Made by a program: the position numbers and the translations under genes | The notes under the pieces: model-generated | Database searches by the model: none | What the model was told of the DNA's origin: nothing | Seen by the model: only the letters and a program-made list of their open reading frames with translations | Origin: Pseudoduganella dura | GTDB taxonomy: Bacteria; Pseudomonadota; Gammaproteobacteria; Burkholderiales; Burkholderiaceae_D | Direction of reading: 5' to 3' | DNA: 64,000 bases | Assembly (NCBI RefSeq): GCF_009727155.1 | Contig: NZ_WNWM01000002.1 | Coordinates: 2,480,001-2,544,000, forward strand | Shown: piece by piece, positions 45,437-55,392 of the stretch | Layout: the number at the start of each line of letters is the position of its first letter | Numbering within the stretch: position 1 is the first letter of the stretch

Positions 45437-47083
45437 TCAGGCAGCCATCTGGACGTTATTCCTGCCGCGGCGTTTCGCTACATACAGTGCCGCATCGGCA
45501 GCCCGGACCAGGGCGTCGCCATCCAGCCCGAAGACCGGGTGGCTCGCGACGCCGAACGAAGCTGTCACCGGTGGGATATCACGCCCATCGTGCTCTATCC
45601 GCACGGCTTCGATAGCCTGGCGGATCATCTCCGCCCGTTCCATCGCCATGCCTTCCGAACAATCAGGCATGACCACGATCATTTCCTCGCCGCCGTATCG
45701 GCAAACGATGTCCGCCTTTCGCACCGCGGCTTTCGTGGCCGTGGCGACAGCCTTCAAGACCACGTCGCCAGCATCATGCCCAAAGGTATCGTTCAGGCGT
45801 TTGAAGTGGTCGACATCGAACATGATCACGGAGAGCGACGCCTGATTTCGCACGCTACGAGCGAGCTCGCGTTTCAGTGACTCTTCAAGGAACCTGCGGT
45901 TGTACAGGTCGGTCAGCGGATCGATAATCGACTGTTCACGCAAGGCTTCCCGCAGCCGGACATTGGACAATGCAAGCGAGACCTGTTCCGCCAGTACGTT
46001 CACCAGCTCACGATGCAGCTCGAAATTCTTGTCTTCCAGCTGGTCTACCTTAACCGACATTAACCCCAGTACCGCGCCCTGGGTCACCATCGGGATACAG
46101 AGATGGTGTTTTCGCGGCTCGCTGAGCAGGTGGTGGCAGCATAGATCGGTATCGATGTGGTGATCATGAGCTCGACCGAAGCGAAGTGCCCAACAGTCTT
46201 CTGATGAAATGACGGAATCCGCCTCATCGTGGCCAAAATTCGCCAGCGGCTCCAGAACTTCCTGGGAATCACGGTACAGGTAAACCGTCCCGGACACGTT
46301 TGGCAACAAAGCCGTAAGGCATGGCGTCAGTACCGCCGAGGTGTCATTGAGCGTCTGCACCGAGTCAAGAGCCTGTAGCAGGCGGGCACTGCCCGACATC
46401 ATCGAGTTGCGCGTTTCAGCCAGCACAACAGCTTCTTTCAGCTTATCAGCAGCAAGCGCACGATCTTTGAGAAGCCGGCGAACGCTCAATACCGCCGTCC
46501 CAAGCAGTAAAGCATTGAACAAGCCCGCAAAGGCACTGTAATACGCAACCTGGGCCGATCCATCCACCAGGGTCTTCCGGGCGAGATTTCGTCGCTCTGC
46601 CATCAACGTAATCTGCTTGCCGATGAGGGCCCTCAGCTTGTCCATTTGCGCTTTGCCAAGCGCGGTCGATGCATACAGGCTCTCCGGTGTCGCGCCATGG
46701 TTTCTGCGTGCAAAAATGCTATCGGCTGCGTTCGACAGCTTGGCGTCGGTGAGCTCGTTTATTTGCCTGATCGCCTCTCGCTCATTGTCATCCAGTGCCC
46801 CCTTCAGGAGCTCGCGCTTCAATGACGGAATCTCGAGAACTGCTGCTGTGTATGGATCGAGAAAAGCGTCCATCCCGCTGAGCGCGAAGCCTCTCTGACC
46901 AGACTCCACATCCCGCAACATACCCAGGAGATCTGTGTAGGCTGTCTGGCGATCTGCCGCAATTTTGAGCTGTGGTACACCTTCGCTGACGCGATTGTTG
47001 ATAAAAAACGGGATAGCTGCCACGACGGCAGAGACAACGACTGCAACTATGGCGATATGTCGAACACGAGCTTCGGCAGGCAT
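45437..47083 (-). CDS. diguanylate cyclase: CHASE3, GAF, GGDEF
   Basis: A 548-residue membrane diguanylate cyclase. An N-terminal helix (HIAIVAVVVSAVVAAIPFFI), a CHASE3-type sensor (MLRDVESGQRGFALSGMDAF), a second helix (YYSAFAGLFNALLLGTAVLS), a GAF domain (about 240-380) and the GGDEF domain follow in order. The catalytic motif is GGEEM in place of GGEEF; the inhibitory RxxD site (RKAD) stands five residues before it. Start MPAEARV at 47083 places the first helix correctly. G+C is clearly lower than in flanking genes, suggesting recent acquisition. Confidence 0.9.
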   Translation of the reverse strand: MPAEARVRHIAIVAVVVSAVVAAIPFFINNRVSEGVPQLKIAADRQTAYTDLLGMLRDVESGQRGFALSGMDAFLDPYTAAVLEIPSLKRELLKGALDDNEREAIRQINELTDAKLSNAADSIFARRNHGATPESLYASTALGKAQMDKLRALIGKQITLMAERRNLARKTLVDGSAQVAYYSAFAGLFNALLLGTAVLSVRRLLKDRALAADKLKEAVVLAETRNSMMSGSARLLQALDSVQTLNDTSAVLTPCLTALLPNVSGTVYLYRDSQEVLEPLANFGHDEADSVISSEDCWALRFGRAHDHHIDTDLCCHHLLSEPRKHHLCIPMVTQGAVLGLMSVKVDQLEDKNFELHRELVNVLAEQVSLALSNVRLREALREQSIIDPLTDLYNRRFLEESLKRELARSVRNQASLSVIMFDVDHFKRLNDTFGHDAGDVVLKAVATATKAAVRKADIVCRYGGEEMIVVMPDCSEGMAMERAEMIRQAIEAVRIEHDGRDIPPVTASFGVASHPVFGLDGDALVRAADAALYVAKRRGRNNVQMAA

Positions 47084-47438
47084 AACAAAAATCGTATAAC
47101 CAGGGAGGTTTGGCCTGGTATTGAAGAAGCTGCGGGGATGGAGCAGGGACTGCACTTTACCATGATACAAAGCAACTATCAGGTCAATAGCCCTTTACAA
47201 TGAGAATTAGTTGCCAGGGAACAACTAAACTAGTGGTGTATCGGACAACCGGACAGGAAAAAGCCGCGTGGCGGCCCGACCATCGCCCGTCCTGTCGTAC
47301 CGATGCAGGACGAACACCCGGCATTCACTGGAACTGGGCATCGTGGCGCCGCCCCCCGTCTGGCAACGGAAAGCACTGTTCCGCAGTGCGCGAAGCATGC
47401 GCCGCGAAATCCCTGCCTTGAACCTCCAGCGACGGCCG
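47084..47438. other. gene-free gap with a TTAGTTG/CAACTAA dyad
   Basis: No convincing gene, RNA or known repeat was seen. A 7-bp inverted repeat TTAGTTG-N8-CAACTAA (47207-47228) lies upstream of the cyclase gene and could be an operator. Composition changes from AT-richer to GC-rich near 47270, marking a possible junction of acquired and native DNA. Confidence 0.4.
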
Positions 47439-48425
47439 CTACCGCATATACGGCGCCAGGTTCCCCGCGATCTTCGCGAATTCCGCGTCCGTCAGCGGCA
47501 GTTGCCGGAACGCGGCCCAGCTTTCGCGGGGCCGCAGGTTCTTGCCGGCGGCGGCGTCCGAGCCGAACAGGATGCGGTCCGTGCCGATCTGCCGGATGCG
47601 CTGCGCCAGCTTCGCCTGTTGCGCCGGCGTGATCTCCGGGTTGGCCATCGTGGCCACGTCGAACCACAACCGTTTCGTGCGCCGGTCGTGCGCATCCACC
47701 GCGGCGGCCAGCACGCCCAGCGCCTCGTCCGACGGCGCGTCGTCGTAGCCTGGGCCGGTGCCGGCCAGGTGCGCCACCTGCACCGTCACGTCCGGCGCGG
47801 CGGGCAGCAGCTGTTCGAGGAAGACGCGGGCCTGGGCGGCGCCGTACGGCCGGTGCTTCGATACCGATGCCCGCATGTGCACGGCGATCGCCATTTTCTT
47901 CGCGTTGGCGGCCGCGAACACGTCGCGCAGCCGCGCCGCATGCTCGGGCAGCTCCAGCTGCACATCCGAGTTACCGAAGTGCAGCTTCAGGCCGTGCTTC
48001 AGCCCGGGCAGCGCCGCGCAGCGCTCCAGCTCTTCGAGCGCATAGTCCTTCAGCGGGTTGACGCTGCAGAAGGCCAGCAGCCGGTCCGGGTACATGGCCG
48101 CCTGCGCCCCGTTGAAGTCGTTCTCGGCGCGCACCTTGGCCTGCTCGTCGTCGATCCTGCGCGACGGGCTGCCCCACACGTAGGCGACCGACAGCAGCAC
48201 GGCGCGCCGGATGCCGGCCGCATCGAGCAGCGCGATCACATCCTTCGCGGCGATCGCTGGCGGCCCGCCGGCCCCGGTATCGAGCAGCCGCGCCATCGCC
48301 GGACTGAACAGGTGCTGGTGGTGATCCGCAACGGGCACCGGGCCGGCGGCCGGCGACGGGTCCGCGCCGAAGGCCGGCGCGGCCAGCGCGGCGGCGGAGA
48401 ATGTCAGGAAAGCGCGGCGGTGCAT
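47439..48425 (-). CDS. amidohydrolase family metal-dependent hydrolase, exported
   Basis: A 328-residue TIM-barrel amidohydrolase (amidohydrolase 2 type). It has a signal peptide with a Tat-like hint (MHRRAFLTFSAAALAAPAFG), a metal-site DHHQH (about 34-38), HGLKLHFGNSDV, IAVHMRA, VQVAHLAGTG, and the terminal Asp in RILFGSDAAAGKN. The substrate is unknown; relatives include lactonases and decarboxylases. It is 7 bp after the hydrolase gene and probably co-transcribed. Confidence 0.86.
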   Translation of the reverse strand: MHRRAFLTFSAAALAAPAFGADPSPAAGPVPVADHHQHLFSPAMARLLDTGAGGPPAIAAKDVIALLDAAGIRRAVLLSVAYVWGSPSRRIDDEQAKVRAENDFNGAQAAMYPDRLLAFCSVNPLKDYALEELERCAALPGLKHGLKLHFGNSDVQLELPEHAARLRDVFAAANAKKMAIAVHMRASVSKHRPYGAAQARVFLEQLLPAAPDVTVQVAHLAGTGPGYDDAPSDEALGVLAAAVDAHDRRTKRLWFDVATMANPEITPAQQAKLAQRIRQIGTDRILFGSDAAAGKNLRPRESWAAFRQLPLTDAEFAKIAGNLAPYMR

Positions 48426-48432
48426 GGCGGCC

Positions 48433-49515
48433 TCACAGGTGGCGCAACGGGTGGGCCCACGTGGGCCAGGCAGGTTCGAAGAAGCGCGCCACCATGTCGT
48501 CGGTCACACCGTCCAGCGACGGCGGATTCCAGCGCGGCGCATTGTCCTTGTCGATCGCCAGCGCGCGCACGCCTTCGATCACTTCGCCGTGCTCGAACGT
48601 GCGGCGCACCAGGTTGCGCTCCATGCGCAGGCAATCGGCAATGCCCATCGTGGCACCGCGCCGCATCATCTCGAAGGTCACGCGCATCATCAGCGGCGAG
48701 CGGCGCTCCATCGCGGCCAGCGCGGTGCGCGCCACCGGATGATCGTCACTGCGCAGCGAAGCGACGATCTCGTCCACCGAGCGGTGCGCGAAATGGTCGT
48801 CGATCAGCGCGCGGTGCGCCTGCAGCGCGGACGGGCCCGCTTCATGGCGCAGCGAGCGGCCGAACAGCGCCACCGCTTCGCGCAGGCCCGCACCCGCCGT
48901 GGAGCCGACCAGGTCGGCCAGCTGCGGCAATTCGGAGGCCGGCACGTAGTGGTCGGCCAGGCCGCAATACAGGGCATCGGGCGCGTCGATCGCCAGCGCC
49001 GTCAGTGCCAGGTACACGCCCAGCTTGCCGGGCGCGCGGGACAGGAAGTAGCTGCCGCCCACATCGGGAAACAGGCCGATATTCACCTCCGGCATGGCCA
49101 GCCGCGTGCGGTCCGTCACCACCCGCACGCCGCATTGCGGGCCGCCCTGGGCGATGCCCATGCCGCCGCCCATCACCACGCCGTCCATCACGGCCACGTA
49201 GGGTTTCGGAAAGCAGTGCACGAGGTAGTTCAGCGCATATTCCTCGGTGAAGAAATCCTCGATCTGCGCGCTGCCGCCCTGCGGCGTGGCGCGACCGGCC
49301 GCGTGGAAGAAGCGGATGTCGCCGCCCGCGCACAGCGCCTTCTCGGTGGTGCTGCGGATGACCACGGCGGAAATGTCGTCATTGTCGCGCCAGTCCAGCA
49401 GGGTGCCGGTAATCGCCCGAATCATGTCGAGCGACAGCGCGTTCATGGCCTTGGGCCGGTCGAGGGTAATGAAGCCGGTGTCGTTACCCACCTTGGCATG
49501 GACGTGGTCGGTCAT
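48433..49515 (-). CDS. 3-hydroxyisobutyryl-CoA hydrolase
   Basis: A 360-residue crotonase-family enzyme of valine catabolism. Features are ITLDRPKAMNALSLDMI, KALCAGGDIRFF, the oxyanion/active-site region AVMDGVVMGGGMGIAQGG, and MPEVNIGLFPDVGGSYFLSR with the catalytic Glu and Asp of this subfamily (rather than the hydratase pair). The extended C-terminus (SLRSDDHPVARTAL, RNLVRRTFEHGEVIEGVRAL) is specific to HIBYL-CoA hydrolases. The rest of the valine pathway is not in the window. Confidence 0.9.
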   Translation of the reverse strand: MTDHVHAKVGNDTGFITLDRPKAMNALSLDMIRAITGTLLDWRDNDDISAVVIRSTTEKALCAGGDIRFFHAAGRATPQGGSAQIEDFFTEEYALNYLVHCFPKPYVAVMDGVVMGGGMGIAQGGPQCGVRVVTDRTRLAMPEVNIGLFPDVGGSYFLSRAPGKLGVYLALTALAIDAPDALYCGLADHYVPASELPQLADLVGSTAGAGLREAVALFGRSLRHEAGPSALQAHRALIDDHFAHRSVDEIVASLRSDDHPVARTALAAMERRSPLMMRVTFEMMRRGATMGIADCLRMERNLVRRTFEHGEVIEGVRALAIDKDNAPRWNPPSLDGVTDDMVARFFEPAWPTWAHPLRHL

Positions 49516-49623
49516 GGTGTCTCGTATCGTTGTCGTTATGGCCCCATTCTAGCCATGGATGCGAACCATGTGGCGGAAAGCTTTGCCCCGAATGTAAATG
49601 GGACACATGATGCGGATATAACA

Positions 49624-49646
49624 AAGGGCGCATTGCAAGCGCCCTT
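49624..49646 (-). terminator. rho-independent terminator after hpf
   Basis: On the minus strand, stem AAGGGCGC/GCGCCCTT (49639-49646 with 49624-49631) with a 7-base loop is followed by TGTT. It closes the kdsD-to-hpf operon. Confidence 0.65.
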
Positions 49647-49672
49647 CTGTTGCACGGTACCTGCGGCGGTCG

Positions 49673-50047
49673 TTATGCAGCCGGCGCGGGAATCTCGCTC
49701 TCGCCTGCGCTCTCGTTCTCGCTCAGGTGCTTGATCGTTTCATGATTGTGGTTCTGCACTTTATCCTTGTGCTTCATGACCTGGCGGTCCAGCTTGTCGA
49801 TCAGCGTGTCGATCGCCGCATACAGGTCGTGCGCGACACTTTCCACGAACACGGTCTTGCCCGACATGCGCAGGTTGATTTCCGCCTTCTGCCTTTTTTC
49901 CTTCTCGGTGAGATTATCTACACTCAGGATCACACTTACATCGATCAATTGATCGAAATGACGTCTAACGCGTTCCAGCTTGCTCTGCACATACTCGCGA
50001 ATGGCAGGGGTTACGTCGATATGGTGTCCACTGATGGTCAGATTCAT
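49673..50047 (-). CDS. hpf: ribosome hibernation promoting factor
   Basis: A 124-residue short-form HPF/YfiA protein that binds the 30S decoding centre and helps form inactive 100S ribosomes. Family features are [40 protein letters not shown] and [20 protein letters not shown]. It lacks the long dimerisation tail of lHPF. ATG at 50047 has a good GGAG site; a GTG two codons upstream is weaker. It follows rpoN, the standard arrangement in proteobacteria. Confidence 0.94.
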   Translation of the reverse strand: MNLTISGHHIDVTPAIREYVQSKLERVRRHFDQLIDVSVILSVDNLTEKEKRQKAEINLRMSGKTVFVESVAHDLYAAIDTLIDKLDRQVMKHKDKVQNHNHETIKHLSENESAGESEIPAPAA

Positions 50048-50138
50048 ACACACACTCCTAAAGAAAATATTGCAGGTTCATGCGGTCTCCATTGACAAGA
50101 CATGGAGGCGTAGAGGAACCCGAGCACAACCAGGATTT

Positions 50139-51614
50139 CTACAAGGACTTGCGGAGGCTGACTGGGGGAATTTTCAATGCTTCGCGATATTTGGCAACAG
50201 TGCGTCGCGCAATCACCATGCCTTGTTCACCCAGCATGTCCGCAATCTTACTGTCGGATAAAGGGTTCTTCGGGTCTTCGGCTCCTGTGAATTGCACGAT
50301 CAGCGCCCGTATCGCAGTCGAGGAAGCTTCCCCACCAGCTTCGGTTGCGACATGGCTGCCAAAAAAATACTTCAACTCAAACATGCCGTGCGGGGTCAGC
50401 ATATATTTTTGAGTTGTTACCCGAGAGATAGTGCTCTCGTGCAGGCCCAGTGTATCAGCAATTTCACGCAACACAAGGGGCCTCATTGCCACCGCGCCAT
50501 GCGAGAAAAAGTTCTTCTGCCGCTCGACAATGGCCTGGGCCACCCGGAGGATCGTGTCGAAGCGCTGGCGCATGTTCTTGATCAGCCACTTGGCTTCCTG
50601 CAGCTGGGCATTCATCTGCGTTTCGCCCTTGCCCTGCTTGAGCAGGCTGGCATACAGCGCGTTGACGCGCAGGCGGGGCATCACGTCGTTGTTCAGCGTG
50701 ACGATCCAGCCGTTGCGTCCCCGTTTCACGACGACATCCGGTACCACGTAGTCTGACACGTCGGCCGCGAACGCGGCGCCCGGATGCGGGTTGCACTGGC
50801 GGATCACGGCCTGCGCTTCGCGCAGGTCTTCGTCGTCGCAGTCGAGCGCCTTCTTCAGCTTGTTGAAATCGCGCTGCGCGAACCACTGCAGGTGTTTCTC
50901 GACGATGCACAGCGCCATCCGCCGCGTGACCAGCGGCACGCCCGACATGCGCCGGATCTGCAGCGCCAGGCATTCGGAGGCGTTGCGCGCGCCGATCCCG
51001 GCCGGGTCGAAGCTCTGCAGCAGCTTCAGCGCGGTGCGCAGCTCGTCGGCCTCGATTTCCAGTTCCTCGGGCAGGCGGGCATGGATCTCTTCCAGCCCTT
51101 CCTCGAGGTAGCCGTTGTCGTCGAGCGCATCGATGATCAGCTCGACCAGCCCACGGTCGCGCGGCTCCAGCACGGTCACGCGCATCTGTTCCATCAGGTG
51201 CTCGCGCAGGCTGCGGTGGCTCGCTTCGAGCTGGGGGCGGGAATCGTCGTCGTCCGGGCCCTTGCCGCTGCCGGCATTGCTCCAGTCGGTATCGCCGGCG
51301 CCGGCATCGAGGCCTTCGCCGTCGCCGCCTTCGAACGGCTCGGGTTCGGCCGCCGCCGGCGCATCCTGTGCCGGCGGCCCTTCCGGCGGCGCTTCGCCGT
51401 TGGGCTGCGCATTGTTGATGGCGCCATCGCCGAGCAGGCGCACCGAGCGGTCGAGCGGATCGTCGAGCCTCTCGAGCAGCGGGTTATCGGTCAGCAGCTG
51501 CTCCAGTTCCTGGTGCAGCTCCAGCGTGGACAGTTGCAGCAGGCGGATCGACTGCTGCAGCTGCGGTGTCAGCGCGAGGTGCTGGGAGGTGCGGAGTTGC
51601 AGAGACTGTTTCAT
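50139..51614 (-). CDS. rpoN: RNA polymerase sigma-54 factor
   Basis: A 491-residue sigma-54. Region I ([20 protein letters not shown]), the acidic region II (long Asp/Glu/Pro stretch, about 55-115), core-binding domain, helix-turn-helix and the RpoN box ([13 protein letters not shown] near 470) are all present. It directs transcription from -24/-12 promoters in the presence of AAA+ activators. A matching promoter is present at 3164-3178. It lies between lptB and hpf. Confidence 0.97.
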   Translation of the reverse strand: MKQSLQLRTSQHLALTPQLQQSIRLLQLSTLELHQELEQLLTDNPLLERLDDPLDRSVRLLGDGAINNAQPNGEAPPEGPPAQDAPAAAEPEPFEGGDGEGLDAGAGDTDWSNAGSGKGPDDDDSRPQLEASHRSLREHLMEQMRVTVLEPRDRGLVELIIDALDDNGYLEEGLEEIHARLPEELEIEADELRTALKLLQSFDPAGIGARNASECLALQIRRMSGVPLVTRRMALCIVEKHLQWFAQRDFNKLKKALDCDDEDLREAQAVIRQCNPHPGAAFAADVSDYVVPDVVVKRGRNGWIVTLNNDVMPRLRVNALYASLLKQGKGETQMNAQLQEAKWLIKNMRQRFDTILRVAQAIVERQKNFFSHGAVAMRPLVLREIADTLGLHESTISRVTTQKYMLTPHGMFELKYFFGSHVATEAGGEASSTAIRALIVQFTGAEDPKNPLSDSKIADMLGEQGMVIARRTVAKYREALKIPPVSLRKSL

Positions 51615-51620
51615 GGCTGA

Positions 51621-52385
51621 TCACATACGGAAATGTTCACCCAGATACACGCGGCGTACCGACTCGTCCGCAATGATGTCGTCGGGTCGGCCGGAGGCCA
51701 GTACGCTGCCCTGATTGATGATATACGCCCGGTCGCAGATGCCCAGCGTTTCGCGCACGTTATGATCCGTGATCAACACACCGATGCCGCGCCCTTTCAG
51801 GAAACGCACGATGCGCTGGATTTCGATCACGGCGATCGGATCGACGCCGGCGAACGGCTCGTCGAGCAGCACGAAGCGGGGGTTGGTGGCCAGCGCGCGC
51901 GCGATTTCCACGCGGCGGCGTTCGCCGCCGGACAGCGACAGCGCCGTGTTCTCGCGCAGCTTCTCGATCTGCAGGTCGGCCAGCAGCGCGTTCAGGCGCT
52001 CGTCGATCTCCGCCTTGCCGAGCCCCTTGCCGTCGACCTTCTGGATCTCCAGCACGGCGCGGATGTTTTCCTCCACCGTCAGCTTGCGGAACACCGACGC
52101 CTCCTGCGGCAGGTACGACAGGCCGAGGGTGGCGCGCTTGTGGATCGGCAGGCTGGAAATATCGGTACCGTCGAGGTCGATCGTGCCGGCATCCGACGCG
52201 ACCAGCCCCACGATCATATAGAACGACGTGGTCTTGCCGGCGCCGTTCGGGCCCAGCAGCCCCACCACCTCGCCGCATGCCACCTGCAGCGACACGTCAT
52301 GCACCACCTGGCGCTTGCCGTAGCTCTTTTGCAGCCCGCGCACGAGCAGCGTGCTTTCGCAGCCTTCCACCGCCTGCGCCATCAT
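51621..52385 (-). CDS. lptB: LPS export ABC transporter ATP-binding protein
   Basis: A 254-residue ATPase of the LptB2FG lipopolysaccharide extractor. Walker A is [19 protein letters not shown], the signature [19 protein letters not shown], Walker [14 protein letters not shown], and the H-loop TDHNVRETL. The start overlaps the lptA stop by four bases (ATGA, 52382-52385). LptF and LptG are not in the window. Confidence 0.97.
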   Translation of the reverse strand: MMAQAVEGCESTLLVRGLQKSYGKRQVVHDVSLQVACGEVVGLLGPNGAGKTTSFYMIVGLVASDAGTIDLDGTDISSLPIHKRATLGLSYLPQEASVFRKLTVEENIRAVLEIQKVDGKGLGKAEIDERLNALLADLQIEKLRENTALSLSGGERRRVEIARALATNPRFVLLDEPFAGVDPIAVIEIQRIVRFLKGRGIGVLITDHNVRETLGICDRAYIINQGSVLASGRPDDIIADESVRRVYLGEHFRM

Positions 52386-53029
52386 TGCCCCGCTGCCGGC
52401 GCGGCCGGCGGTTGGGTGGAGGATGGGGCAACTGCGGGTGCACCAGCGGGCGCACCGGCGGGCGCGTTGGCGGGCGTGCCCGCGGGTGGTTCCGTGCGTT
52501 TCGGCTGGATCACCATCGTGCCGCGGCCGGCGCCCGGCTTGTCGGCCCCGGTGCTCGTGTTGCGCACGCTGAAGAACTCGCGGCGGCTGTCGTACGAGAT
52601 GAACTCGCCTTCGACCTCGTCGCTCGGCTTCTTGCCTTCGAGCCGGCGGATCTTCGCCTTCGAATACATCTTCACCAGTTCGGCCTTTTCATCGTACTCG
52701 ATGCGGTCGGCCTCGCCTTCCATCCACTGGTCGCCTTCGCCGTCGCGCTTCTGGCGGAATGCCACCTTCTTGCCACCGCCGGTCAGCGTGGCCAGCTGGT
52801 AGCCGTCCGGCGTGTAGGTGACCACCGCCTTGTCGGCCTTCATCCGCAGCGTGCCGCGGGTCAGCGTCACGTCGCCGGTGAAGGTGTACACCTGTTTCAC
52901 ATCGTCCGCATCGAGGCGGCCGTAGTTGATTTCGGTGGGCTTGTACGAATCGGCCTTCTCGGCGGATGCAATGCCCGCCGCTCCCAGGAGCAGCACCGGC
53001 AATAGCGCCGACAGCATGAGTTTCTTCAT
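52382..53029 (-). CDS. lptA: LPS transport periplasmic protein LptA
   Basis: A 215-residue periplasmic protein that bridges LPS from LptC to LptD. Signal peptide [19 protein letters not shown] with cleavage near ASA; OstA-type beta-jellyroll ([40 protein letters not shown]). An additional Pro/Ala-rich tail of about 50 residues is present after the jellyroll. It follows lptC and is coupled to lptB. Confidence 0.94.
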   Translation of the reverse strand: MKKLMLSALLPVLLLGAAGIASAEKADSYKPTEINYGRLDADDVKQVYTFTGDVTLTRGTLRMKADKAVVTYTPDGYQLATLTGGGKKVAFRQKRDGEGDQWMEGEADRIEYDEKAELVKMYSKAKIRRLEGKKPSDEVEGEFISYDSRREFFSVRNTSTGADKPGAGRGTMVIQPKRTEPPAGTPANAPAGAPAGAPAVAPSSTQPPAAPAAGQ

Positions 53030-53059
53030 TTCGATTCCTATCTGCGAATTCTGTTTGAC

Positions 53060-53653
53060 CTATTGCCTCGGACGGGGCGGATACACGATGGTGCCCTGCC
53101 CCAGCGTCAGCTGGCGCGTCGCATTGTTGGCTTTCATGCCGATGCCGGTGGCGGTGGCACCGCCGCTTTCCATCCGCACCGGCAAGTCGGTTTCCATGCG
53201 GTCTTCGTCCGGGTAAATCGTCAGCTTCTCGGTGGCCAGGTGCATGTCGCGCGCGGCGGGCGATGCGGCCCGGTCGATCTTCACGTTCTTCGTCAACGTC
53301 ACCCGCGTGTTGTCCTGGTCAACGCGGGCCTGCTCGGCGTGGATATCCATCGGCGGCTTGTCGCCGGCAATGCTGCGCACCACGGGCTTGACGATGTCCG
53401 ACGAATCGTCGGACGGGCGGTGGGTCAGTTTATCACCCGAAATGATGTAGCTGGGTTGCCCGGTCTTCGTCATGCGCACGAACGAGAAGTGTTCCACGAT
53501 GTAATCCGGTTCGTCGACCTTGATGCCGGCCTCCATGGCCTCGCCGGTACGGTTCATCAGCTCGACCAGCCAGAACGAGCCGAGGGCGCCGAACAGCGCG
53601 AGCAGCATGCCGATCGACAGGCGGTAACGGTGTGCGGTTCGCTGGTTGCGCAT
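53060..53653 (-). CDS. lptC: LPS export system protein LptC
   Basis: A 197-residue bitopic protein passing LPS from LptB2FG to LptA. One N-terminal membrane helix (YRLSIGMLLALFGALGSFWL) and a periplasmic jellyroll (DYIVEHFSFVRMTKTGQPSY, IHAEQARVDQDNTRVTLTKN). ATG at 53653 has a strong GGGAG site with good spacing and is preferred over the ATG at 53665. It lies between kdsC and lptA, as in E. coli. Confidence 0.92.
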   Translation of the reverse strand: MRNQRTAHRYRLSIGMLLALFGALGSFWLVELMNRTGEAMEAGIKVDEPDYIVEHFSFVRMTKTGQPSYIISGDKLTHRPSDDSSDIVKPVVRSIAGDKPPMDIHAEQARVDQDNTRVTLTKNVKIDRAASPAARDMHLATEKLTIYPDEDRMETDLPVRMESGGATATGIGMKANNATRQLTLGQGTIVYPPRPRQ

Positions 53654-53684
53654 GGCTTCTCCCATTTGATGTCAACCCCGCATG

Positions 53685-54227
53685 TCAGATCAGGAACTGG
53701 GCCAACACGCGGTCGTAGCTGCCCTGCGCGCGCAGCACGAGTTCGCACGCTTCGCGCACGGCGCCATGGCCGCCCGGATTCTTCGTCACGTGATGCACGC
53801 GCGCCAGCACTTCCGGCCGGCCGTTCGGCACCGCCAGCGCGAGGCCCACGCGCGTCAGGATCGGGATGTCGACCACGTCGTCGCCGATGAAGGCCACCTG
53901 CTCCTCGGTGAGGTTCTGCTGGGCCAGCAGCGCCTTGAACGGCGTGAGCTTGTCGTGCCCGCCCTGGTGCACGAAATCGATCGTCAGGTCCTTCGCGCGG
54001 GCCGTCACCTGCGGCGAGCGGCGCGCGCTGATGATGGCCGTCAGCACGCCGGCTTCCTGCAGCAGCTTGATGCCCAGGCCGTCCTGCACGTTGAAGGTCT
54101 TGAACGCCTCGCCTTCGGCGCCGTAATGCAGGGAGCCGTCCGTCAGCACGCCGTCGACGTCGAAGATGAACAGCTTGATTTTCGCGGCGCGGGCCAGGAG
54201 GGCCGCGTCGATCACCGTGGATTTCAT
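53685..54227 (-). CDS. kdsC: 3-deoxy-D-manno-octulosonate 8-phosphate phosphatase
   Basis: A 180-residue HAD phosphatase producing Kdo. HAD motif I is FIFDVDGVLTDGSLHYG, motif III contains GGHDKLTP, and motif IV is FIGDDVVDIPIL. No cap domain is present, as expected for KdsC. The start is coupled to kdsD by a TGATG overlap at 54227. Confidence 0.95.
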   Translation of the reverse strand: MKSTVIDAALLARAAKIKLFIFDVDGVLTDGSLHYGAEGEAFKTFNVQDGLGIKLLQEAGVLTAIISARRSPQVTARAKDLTIDFVHQGGHDKLTPFKALLAQQNLTEEQVAFIGDDVVDIPILTRVGLALAVPNGRPEVLARVHHVTKNPGGHGAVREACELVLRAQGSYDRVLAQFLI

Positions 54228-55249
54228 CAGATCACCTTTGCGCGGGTCAGGTCGTGGATGTGCAGCGCGCCGACCAGCGTGCCGCTGTCGTCGACCACCA
54301 GCATCTGGTTAATGCGGTGCTCTTCCATGATGGCGACGGCGTCGACGGCCAGGTTGTCCGGCCCGATCGTGCGCGGGTTGGGATGCATCGCGTCGCCGAT
54401 GACGACCTTGCCGAAGTCCTGCACCTTGTCGATCATCCGGCGCAGGTCGCCGTCCGTGAACACGCCCACCGGGCGGTATTGTGCATCGACCACGGCGGTC
54501 ATGCCCATGCCTTTTTGCGTGATCTGCATCAGTGCATCCGGCAGCCGGGTATCCGTCGCCACCGCGGGGATCGCATCGCCCTGGCGCATGATGTCGCGCA
54601 CGTGCGTCAGCAGGCGGCGGCCCAGCGCGCCGCCCGGGTGCGAGCGGGCGAAATCCTCTTCCCTGAAACCGCGCAGGTCCAGCAGCGCCACGGCGATCGC
54701 GTCGCCCAGCGCCAGCGTCACGGTCGTGGAGGCGGTCGGCGCCAGGTTCATCGGGCAGGCTTCCTTGGCCACGGAAACATCCAGGTGCACGTCCGCCAGT
54801 TTCGCCAGGCTCGATTCCGGCTTGCCGGTCATCGAGATCACCGCGCCGCCCATCCGCTTGACCACCGGCAGGATCGCCATCAGTTCGGTACTTTCGCCCG
54901 AATACGAAATCGCGATGAACGCGTCGTCCGGCGTGACCATGCCCAGGTCGCCGTGCGCCGCTTCGGCCGGATGCACGAACAGCGCCGGGGTGCCGGTGGA
55001 CGCCAGCGTGGCGGCGATCTTGCGGGCGATGTGGCCGGATTTGCCGATGCCGGACACGACAACGCGGCCCTTGCAGTTCAGCAGCAGCGTGACGGCTTTC
55101 CCTACGCTTTCATCCGTTTCCAGACGAGAATGCAAAGCGATCAGCGCATCCGCTTCGATCTGCAGGGCTTCGCGCGCCAGCACCAGCGCACGGCTTGCGG
55201 TTGTTGCATCAAAAGCTTTCAGCATTGTTTTTTCATGGGTTACACTCAT
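54227..55249 (-). CDS. kdsD: arabinose-5-phosphate isomerase
   Basis: A 340-residue enzyme converting ribulose-5-phosphate to arabinose-5-phosphate, the first step to Kdo. The SIS domain (about 45-185) shows VSGIGKSGHIARKIAATLAS and FVHPAEAAHGDLGMV; two CBS domains follow (about 215-340). The start at 55249 (MSVTHEK) is chosen; ATG at 55225 is possible because a TATACT box lies only about 12 bp before 55249. It is first in the kdsD-to-hpf operon, divergent from the antiporter. Confidence 0.93.
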   Translation of the reverse strand: MSVTHEKTMLKAFDATTASRALVLAREALQIEADALIALHSRLETDESVGKAVTLLLNCKGRVVVSGIGKSGHIARKIAATLASTGTPALFVHPAEAAHGDLGMVTPDDAFIAISYSGESTELMAILPVVKRMGGAVISMTGKPESSLAKLADVHLDVSVAKEACPMNLAPTASTTVTLALGDAIAVALLDLRGFREEDFARSHPGGALGRRLLTHVRDIMRQGDAIPAVATDTRLPDALMQITQKGMGMTAVVDAQYRPVGVFTDGDLRRMIDKVQDFGKVVIGDAMHPNPRTIGPDNLAVDAVAIMEEHRINQMLVVDDSGTLVGALHIHDLTRAKVI

Positions 55250-55392
55250 GCCGAAAGTATAGCCGAATTGGGAAAGCAAAAAACTTGCCAGATGTTACAA
55301 ACATGGAATAACCGGCGAACCAACCGGCCCCCTGCCCGCGCACCGGGGCGGCCAGCCCAGCGCACCGTTCACGGATATTTCCCTTCATTGGC

